Source of the DNA: Saprospiraceae bacterium
GTDB lineage: Bacteria; Bacteroidota; Bacteroidia; Chitinophagales; Saprospiraceae
Direction: 5' to 3'
NCBI GenBank assembly: GCA_013002625.1
Contig: JABDJE010000043.1
Location: 1-20,945 of the forward strand
DNA length: 20,945 nt
The notes beneath the pieces were generated by a model, which searched no databases, was not told the origin of the DNA, and saw nothing but the letters and a program-made list of their open reading frames with translations. Position numbers and translations under genes: made by a program. Of the stretch, positions 16,101-20,945 are shown one piece after another (position 1 is the stretch's first letter; every line of letters begins with the position of its first letter).

Positions 16101-17447
16101 ATGAAACAAGTCTTATATATATTTTCTTTTCTGATCCTCAGTTATCCAATCATAGCGCAGGAGTCAGGGGACATATTGATTAAAAACGGAACTGTACTTA
16201 CCATCACGAATGGTAACCTCAAGTTTACAGATATTTTGATAAGAGATGGGAAAATAAAATCCATCGCAAAAGATATTAAAGCTGAAGATGTCAAGGTTAT
16301 CGATGCAAGTGGCTTATATGTTATGCCCGGGATCATTGATGCCCATTCACATATTGCAATCGATGCGGTGAATGAAGGTACGAACCCAGTGACCGCTGAA
16401 GTAAATGTAGGTGATGCAATTGATCCCTATGATATCAACATCTACAGAGCGCTGGCAGGGGGTGTTACAATTTCACATGCTATGCATGGATCTGCCAATG
16501 CCATTGGAGGTCAGTGTGAGACTATCAAACACAGATGGGGCGCAAAGGATCCAGCCGCTATGCGTATGGATGGTGCACCAAGAACAATAAAATTCGCCTT
16601 GGGAGAAAACCCGATGCGTGTACACGGAGAAGGCAGAGGTATTGTCCCGGCCACTCGTATGGGTGTTGAGCAGGTTTTTAGAAATGCCTTTGCAGAAGGT
16701 AAGGCTTATATGAAGGAGTGGGAGGCATATCAAGGTGGTGTGACTTCTGTTCCACCTGAATATAATCTGCGGAAGCAAACCATGGCTGATATTCTCAAAG
16801 GTGACATCATTATCCATTGTCATTCATATCGTGCAGATGAAATTCTGATGTTGATGAATGTGTTGGAAGACTATGGTGTAGATAAAATATGCTTTCAACA
16901 TGTGAACGAAGGGTTCAAAGTTGCCCCTGAATTAGCAGCCTTTGGTGCGCATGCAAGTGTTTTTTCAGATTGGTGGGCCTACAAGTTTGAAGTCTATTAT
17001 TCAACAGCTTATAATGCCGCAATCTTAACCGAAAATGGTGTTGTAACTTCCATTAATTCTGACTCCAGAGAACTTATAAGGCATTTATATCATGAAGCTG
17101 CCAAAACGCAACGCTATGGAGAACTTTCTGATGATCAGGCTCTATCATTGATCACAATTAATCCCGCAATACAACTAGGTATCGAAGACAGAGTGGGTTC
17201 AATTGAAGAAGGTAAAGATGGTGATATTGCCATTTTTAAAAATCACCCTTTATCAATTTATGCCGTACCGCAATATACAATTGTCGATGGTGCTGTTAGA
17301 TTCAATATTAAGGAAGATGCCGCTGACATGCGCCAGGAAGTTAATCCCGAGGAACAGATACCTGCATTTTATGAATACCGCGCGCACGAAGAAGAAGATT
17401 CATGTTTACAAGGCGTTTTCGAACAACTATTCCTTCACCAACACTAA
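16101..17447 (+). CDS. exported amidohydrolase with intact metal site (imidazolonepropionase/prolidase-like)
   Basis: This is a 448-residue exported protein with signal peptide 1-19 and likely cleavage before Gln20. It has all the expected metal-dependent hydrolase residues: H-S-H at 82-84 after strand 1, Lys164 in I-K-F-A-L-G-E-N-P (candidate carboxylated bridging lysine), His239 and/or His241 on strand 5, His267 on strand 6 (Q-H-V-N-E-G) and Asp321 on strand 8 (I-N-S-D-S). The C-terminal G-S-I-E-E-G-K-D-G-D-I-A-I-F closes the small beta domain that begins at residue 24. Relatives hydrolyse C-N bonds in dipeptides, imides or cyclic amides; the substrate cannot be told from sequence. It is the only member of the three-gene cluster with a complete site, so it is probably the active subunit. 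The C-terminus is short and ends with His-Gln-His. ATG at 16101; the next gene starts 7 bases after the stop. Confidence 0.9.
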   Translation: MKQVLYIFSFLILSYPIIAQESGDILIKNGTVLTITNGNLKFTDILIRDGKIKSIAKDIKAEDVKVIDASGLYVMPGIIDAHSHIAIDAVNEGTNPVTAEVNVGDAIDPYDINIYRALAGGVTISHAMHGSANAIGGQCETIKHRWGAKDPAAMRMDGAPRTIKFALGENPMRVHGEGRGIVPATRMGVEQVFRNAFAEGKAYMKEWEAYQGGVTSVPPEYNLRKQTMADILKGDIIIHCHSYRADEILMLMNVLEDYGVDKICFQHVNEGFKVAPELAAFGAHASVFSDWWAYKFEVYYSTAYNAAILTENGVVTSINSDSRELIRHLYHEAAKTQRYGELSDDQALSLITINPAIQLGIEDRVGSIEEGKDGDIAIFKNHPLSIYAVPQYTIVDGAVRFNIKEDAADMRQEVNPEEQIPAFYEYRAHEEEDSCLQGVFEQLFLHQH

Positions 17448-17454
17448 TTAAATA

Positions 17455-18732
17455 ATGAAATACACATATATACTAAGTCTGTTACTTCTATCCACTTTCT
17501 GCTATGGGCAACAGGTTCAAAAACCTCAGAACGGTATTTTCTTATTGAAAAATGGGAAGATTCAAACTTTTGACCAAGGTCAAATTGAAGCAGATGTGCT
17601 TATTATGGAAGGGAGAATTAAGGAGATCCACAATGACATAAGTCACCCAGGTGCTCAGGTCATTGATTGTACCAACCATATAATTTATCCAGGGATGATA
17701 GATGGGGGTACAAGATTGGGGCTGTCTGAAGTAGGGTCGATTTCACTTACCCAAGATCATGGAGAAATTGGAAGTTATGCACCTCACCTTGATGCCTTAA
17801 CCGCTATTAATCCAAGTTCAGTAAACATACCGGTTACAAGGGTTAATGGCGTTACTACCTCCCTTGCGGTGCCTTCAAGGGGCAGATTTCCGGGAACAGC
17901 AGCGTTGATCGACTTACACGGATATACCCCAGAACAAATGTATGCTGGATTTAAAGGTGTCGTATTGAATTTTCCATCGACGGGAAGAAGAGGAAGTTGG
18001 GACAGAAGATCTGATGAGGACATTCAAAAAGCAGATAAAAAAGCAAAGAAAGAGTTGAATGATTTCTGGAAGCAGGCGGAACTAAGACAAGGTATTTTAG
18101 CCCATCCAGATGCTGATGCAGCCGACTACAATCCTCAGCTAGATGCTCTTGTGGATGTATTAAACAAGGATAGAACGCTTATGCTTGAAGTAAACCGAAA
18201 ATCAGATATTCTTAATGCGCTTTCATGGATTAGAGATAAAGATATCAATGTCATTTTCACAGGGGTATCCGAAGGTTATCTTGTGACAGATAGTTTGACA
18301 CATTATAACATCGATGTTATTACCGGTCCAGTCCTCAGCAACCCTGGAAGGTCTTCAGACAGGTATGATGTAGCCTATGCCAACGCAGCCGTTATGCAAA
18401 AAGCAGGGATAAAGGTTGCCTTGAGAACCAATGAAAGTGAAAATGTACGTAACCTTCCATTCAATGCAGGTTTCGCTGCTACTTATGGAATGGGTTACAT
18501 TGAAGCCTTGAAAGCCGTTACTATAAATTCAGCTGAAATATTTGGCATTGATAAGGATTATGGCTCTGTAGAGACCGGTAAGATCGCGAACTTATTTGTT
18601 GCTGATGGCGATCCTTTCGAGACCAAGACCAAAATCAAGTACCTCTTTATCAAAGGTTGGAATATACCAATGGAAAGCAGGCACACACTTTTATATGATG
18701 AATACTTGAAAAGGTCACCAGGGATTGAATAA
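17455..18732 (+). CDS. exported amidohydrolase-fold protein with lost metal ligands
   Basis: This is a 425-residue exported protein with signal peptide 1-18 and likely cleavage before Gln19. It has the same fold and order as its upstream paralogues, but every metal position differs from the active one. D-x-H-x-H is D-G-G-T-R (83-87), the strand-5 H-C-H is E-V-N-R (245-248), the strand-6 Q-H-V-N-E-G is T-G-V-S-E-G (269-274) and the strand-8 S-D-S is R-T-N-E-S (324-328). The backbone landmarks are kept (Y-P-G-M-I-D, A-V-T-I-N-S-A-E-I-F-G-I, G-S-V-E-T-G-K-I-A-N-L-F-V), so the reading frame is under selection and this is not a decayed gene. I infer a structural or regulatory partner, or a binding protein. 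It is last in the triplet; 63 bases separate it from the DAHP synthase gene, with no clear terminator. Confidence 0.87.
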   Translation: MKYTYILSLLLLSTFCYGQQVQKPQNGIFLLKNGKIQTFDQGQIEADVLIMEGRIKEIHNDISHPGAQVIDCTNHIIYPGMIDGGTRLGLSEVGSISLTQDHGEIGSYAPHLDALTAINPSSVNIPVTRVNGVTTSLAVPSRGRFPGTAALIDLHGYTPEQMYAGFKGVVLNFPSTGRRGSWDRRSDEDIQKADKKAKKELNDFWKQAELRQGILAHPDADAADYNPQLDALVDVLNKDRTLMLEVNRKSDILNALSWIRDKDINVIFTGVSEGYLVTDSLTHYNIDVITGPVLSNPGRSSDRYDVAYANAAVMQKAGIKVALRTNESENVRNLPFNAGFAATYGMGYIEALKAVTINSAEIFGIDKDYGSVETGKIANLFVADGDPFETKTKIKYLFIKGWNIPMESRHTLLYDEYLKRSPGIE

Positions 18733-18751
18733 AGTTGAGCTTTTTGAAATC

Positions 18752-18759
18752 TATTTTTG
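18752..18759 (+). promoter_or_regulatory. -7 promoter element TATTTTTG before the DAHP synthase gene
   Basis: TATTTTTG is an exact match to TAnnTTTG and lies 36 bases before the GTG at 18796, predicting a leader of about 30 nt. The surrounding 63-base gap is T-rich with three TTTTTG copies (18741, 18754, 18761), so chance is a concern. No TTG is at the ideal -33 distance. A second near match, TACTTTAG, is at 18773-18780. Confidence 0.35.
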
Positions 18760-18795
18760 ATTTTTGACCTTATACTTTAGTAAGTTTATAAATAA

Positions 18796-19875
18796 GTGTC
18801 TGAATCCAAACAGATTGTATTTAACAAAATACAGCGTCCCTTCATAATTTCTGGACCCTGCAGTGCAGAGACCGAGCAACAGGTATTGCAAACTGCCAAA
18901 GAATTAAAAGAAATTGGTGGTGTAAATCTTTTCAGAGCAGGAATATGGAAGCCCAGAACAAGACCAGATTCCTTTGAAGGTGTCGGAGTAATTGGATTAC
19001 CCTGGCTTCAGAAAGTCAAAGAAGAATACGGATTTAAAGTAACCACGGAAGTAGCCAATGCCCGTCATGTAGATCTGTGCATGAAGCACGGTATCGATGT
19101 CCTGTGGATCGGAGCACGCTCAACAGTGAACCCGTTTGTAGTTCAGGAAATTGCAGAAGCTTTGAAAGGCACTTCTATCCCAGTGATGGTTAAGAATCCA
19201 ATCAATCCCGATCTGGCATTATGGATAGGCGCGGTTGAGCGGCTTCAAAAAGTAGGGTTGACAAATCTTGCAGTAATTCATCGAGGATTTTCCAATCTCT
19301 CTGAGAAATATTATCGCAACACCCCTCAATGGCAAATTGCCATCGAATTCATTAGTCATTACCCTGAGATACCTATTATTTGTGATCCAAGTCACATCTG
19401 TGGAAGGCGCGACATTTTATTTGATGTTGCTCAGAAGGCAATGGATTTAGGATATCTTGGTCTGATGATTGAATCGCACATTGATCCTGATAATGCCTGG
19501 AGTGACAGCGCACAACAAATCAAGCCTCCTAAATTGAACAGCTTCTTACATGAATTGGTCTACAGAGATACGCATGCCGATGATGCGGTTATACAGAATG
19601 AGCTGGTGAGGCTGCGTGACAAGATTGATCAGATCGATGATGCCATCATACAGTTGATCGTTGAACGAATGTTAATTGCCAAAGATATTGGTGTCTATAA
19701 GAAAGCGCACAACATGACAATTTTTCAGGCTAAACGATGGGCTGCAATCCTCAAACGCATGCATATTTTAGCTGAAAAAGGCGGCTTAAGTGGTGATTTC
19801 ATTACCCAATACATTAAGGCTATTCACGATGAGAGTATCGATCAGCAAGAAAGGGTTATGAAAGATGAAAATTAA
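18796..19875 (+). CDS. bifunctional DAHP synthase / type II chorismate mutase
   Basis: This 359-residue cytoplasmic enzyme joins two non-adjacent steps of aromatic synthesis. Residues 10-255 are a type I-beta (KDO8P-like) DAHP synthase that condenses phosphoenolpyruvate with erythrose 4-phosphate. Motifs are G-P-C-S at 20-23, K-P-R-T-R-P at 52-57, M-V-K-N-P at 131-135, H-R-G at 162-164, C-D-P-S-H at 196-200 and E-S-H at 226-228. Residues ~265-348 form an all-helical AroQ-class chorismate mutase: L-R-D-K-I-D-Q-I-D (273-281), Lys296 in I-A-K-D-I-G and K-R-W after the loop; it turns chorismate into prephenate. This fusion is usual in Bacteroidota, where the mutase domain is thought to help mediate feedback by prephenate. 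The start is GTG at 18796, giving the expected short lead before G-P-C-S. No other aromatic-pathway gene is in the window. Confidence 0.93.
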   Translation: MSESKQIVFNKIQRPFIISGPCSAETEQQVLQTAKELKEIGGVNLFRAGIWKPRTRPDSFEGVGVIGLPWLQKVKEEYGFKVTTEVANARHVDLCMKHGIDVLWIGARSTVNPFVVQEIAEALKGTSIPVMVKNPINPDLALWIGAVERLQKVGLTNLAVIHRGFSNLSEKYYRNTPQWQIAIEFISHYPEIPIICDPSHICGRRDILFDVAQKAMDLGYLGLMIESHIDPDNAWSDSAQQIKPPKLNSFLHELVYRDTHADDAVIQNELVRLRDKIDQIDDAIIQLIVERMLIAKDIGVYKKAHNMTIFQAKRWAAILKRMHILAEKGGLSGDFITQYIKAIHDESIDQQERVMKDEN

Positions 19876-19900
19876 GTGAATATGGCTTTAAAAATTAATC

Positions 19901-19908
19901 TATTTTTG
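19901..19908 (+). promoter_or_regulatory. -7 promoter element TATTTTTG for the DUF5606 gene
   Basis: TATTTTTG, an exact TAnnTTTG match, lies in the 50-base gap before the DUF5606 gene, 17 bases ahead of its ATG at 19926. Transcription would begin near 19914 with a leader of about 12 nt. The same octamer precedes the DAHP synthase gene. The -33 region lacks a clear TTG. Confidence 0.5.
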
Positions 19909-19925
19909 TCGCCTAAAACAATGAA

Positions 19926-20324
19926 ATGAATTTAGATCCATATGTATCGGTAAGCGGATTTGGTGCCTTATTTAAATTGGTAACTTCAAGGAATAATGGC
20001 CTTATTTTGGAAAGTCTTGAAAATGGGAAATCTAAATTCTATTCCGTTCGAAAGCATCAGTTTACACCTCTGGGTACAGTTGCAATCTATACGCTCGAGG
20101 ACACAGTCTCACTTAAGGAGGTATTTGAAACCATGTTGACACAACTCGAAAACAATCCACCTGTAAGCACGAAGTCAGAAACTTACCAAATCGAAGAGTA
20201 TTTTGAAAGTATTCTTCCAGACTACGATGAAGACCGTGTTTCTGTCAATGATATGAAAAAAGTCATAAGATGGTTTTTATTTCTCAATGAAAGAGAATTA
20301 CTTACGACAGACGAGGAAGAATAA
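19926..20324 (+). CDS. DUF5606 family protein
   Basis: This is a 132-residue soluble protein with no signal peptide. The N-terminal S-V-S-G-F-G-A-L-F-K-L-V, then G-L-I-L-E-S-L-E-N-G-K, the I-Y-T-L-E-D-T-V-S-L-K-E-V-F segment and the C-terminal L-P-D-Y-D-E-D-R-V-S-V-N-D-M-K-K-V match my recollection of DUF5606, a small Bacteroidota family of unknown function. The first half looks like a small beta barrel, the second half helical and acidic, ending D-E-E-E. The start is ATG at 19926; an ATG at 19921 is followed by an immediate stop after one codon. It probably has its own promoter at 19901. No function can be given; its wide conservation within the phylum suggests a housekeeping role. Confidence 0.75.
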   Translation: MNLDPYVSVSGFGALFKLVTSRNNGLILESLENGKSKFYSVRKHQFTPLGTVAIYTLEDTVSLKEVFETMLTQLENNPPVSTKSETYQIEEYFESILPDYDEDRVSVNDMKKVIRWFLFLNERELLTTDEEE

Positions 20325-20346
20325 ATACTTAGGGTTTTACGTCACA

Positions 20347-20380
20347 TTTTTTGTCCTTTATTGCCTAATGGATATCTTAC
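20347..20380 (+). promoter_or_regulatory. weak promoter candidate before the sugar isomerase-like gene
   Basis: TTTTTTG (20347-20353) is followed after exactly 19 bases by TATCTTAC (20373-20380), which matches TAnnTTTG at four of six defined bases. The ATG at 20399 is 18 bases further on. The spacing is ideal but the -7 match is poor. The 74-base gap holds no visible terminator for the DUF5606 gene. Confidence 0.25.
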
Positions 20381-20398
20381 CCATCCAATACAATAAAG

Positions 20399-20945
20399 AT
20401 GAAATCAATAAAAGGTCCCGCAATATTCCTGGCTCAATTTATGGGTGATGAGCCTCCCTATGATTCACTGGAAAATCTATGTCAATGGGTGAGCAATTTG
20501 GGCTTCAAAGGCATTCAAATTCCAACAAGTGATCCTCATTATTTTGACTTAAAACGTGCCGCTCAAGACCTTGACTACTGTAATGCTATCAAAGATAAAG
20601 TCGCTTCATACGGTTTGGAGATTACAGAGCTGTCTACACATTTACAGGGGCAATTGGTAGCGGTGCATCCTGCATATGATTCACTGTTCGACGCTTTTGC
20701 TCCAGAAGAAGTTCACAACAATCCAGAAGCCAGAACAACCTGGGCTATTCAACAGCTCAAATATGCTGCTACAGCCAGTAAGAATTTAGGCCTTACAGCG
20801 CATGTTACATTTTCAGGGGCATTGGCTTGGCCTTATTTGTATCCATGGCCGCAACGTCCCCCAGGGTTAATTGAAACAGCCTTTGAAGAATTGGCCCAAA
20901 GATGGCAAGCTTTTTTAGATCATTTTGATAAGGAAGGTATTGACT
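20399..20945 (+). CDS. sugar phosphate isomerase/epimerase-like protein (AP endonuclease 2 TIM barrel), 3' end outside window
   Basis: The reading frame from ATG at 20399 stays open for 182 codons to the window edge. It begins K-G-P-A-I-F-L-A-Q-F, followed by N-L-G-F-K-G-I-Q-I-P-T, the strand-like G-L-E-I-T-E-L-S-T-H-L-Q-G-Q-L, V-H-P-A-Y-D and F-S-G-A-L-A-W-P-Y-L-Y-P-W-P-Q-R-P. These resemble a highly conserved group of xylose-isomerase-like TIM-barrel proteins annotated as sugar phosphate isomerase/epimerase. Family members bind a divalent metal through His/Glu/Asp residues; His81 and His90 are candidates, while the C-terminal ligands lie outside. The protein is presumably cytoplasmic (no signal peptide), and the substrate is unknown. 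It may continue a sugar-use cluster to the right. Confidence 0.85.
   Translation, partial: MKSIKGPAIFLAQFMGDEPPYDSLENLCQWVSNLGFKGIQIPTSDPHYFDLKRAAQDLDYCNAIKDKVASYGLEITELSTHLQGQLVAVHPAYDSLFDAFAPEEVHNNPEARTTWAIQQLKYAATASKNLGLTAHVTFSGALAWPYLYPWPQRPPGLIETAFEELAQRWQAFLDHFDKEGID

Overview
The window looks like chromosomal DNA of a Bacteroidota bacterium. The evidence is agreement between several markers: short proteins of the DUF4286 and DUF5606 types, a DAHP synthase fused to a type II chorismate mutase, a glycosidase/serine-hydrolase fusion typical of the phylum, Asp-box propeller secreted proteins, signal peptides followed directly by glutamine, and exact copies of the phylum's -7 promoter element TAnnTTTG. 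A Saprospiria-like or similar environmental lineage is possible, but I cannot fix it below phylum. I see no rRNA, tRNA, insertion sequence, phage gene or CRISPR array.

Layout. (1) Positions 1-3927, plus strand, are one very compact operon: the end of a TPR protein, a DUF4286 protein, an MFS transporter, an acyl-CoA dehydrogenase and a membrane site-2-type metalloprotease, with gaps of 6, 6, 2 and 0 bases. (2) Positions 3928-7866, minus strand, hold a 1312-residue secreted beta-propeller protein whose stop codon abuts the protease stop codon with no base between them. (3) Positions 7867-8158 are non-coding. They carry a clear minus-strand intrinsic terminator and, just before it, sequence able to form mutually exclusive helices. 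This is a candidate small RNA or attenuator. (4) Positions 8159-14276, minus strand, are a three-gene envelope operon: a GT-C/TPR membrane protein resembling eukaryotic TMTC O-mannosyltransferases, a NagZ-like glycosidase fused to a beta-lactamase-fold hydrolase, and a LolC/E-like ABC permease. (5) A 135-base divergent promoter region follows. (6) Positions 14412-18732, plus strand, hold three consecutive exported amidohydrolase-fold proteins. Only the middle one keeps the complete metal-binding residues. (7) Positions 18796-20945, plus strand, hold DAHP synthase/chorismate mutase, a DUF5606 protein and the start of a sugar phosphate isomerase/epimerase-like protein that runs off the window.

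How the genes may work together. The minus-strand operon points to envelope work: possible protein glycosylation, muropeptide breakdown and lipoprotein trafficking. The amidohydrolase triplet looks like one active exported enzyme flanked by two paralogues that have lost metal ligands, which suggests a multi-subunit or scaffolded hydrolase. DAHP synthase/chorismate mutase is housekeeping aromatic amino acid synthesis. The best candidates for something undescribed are the amidohydrolase triplet, the 7988-8081 structured non-coding region, and the TMTC-like/NagZ-hydrolase/Lol-like operon.
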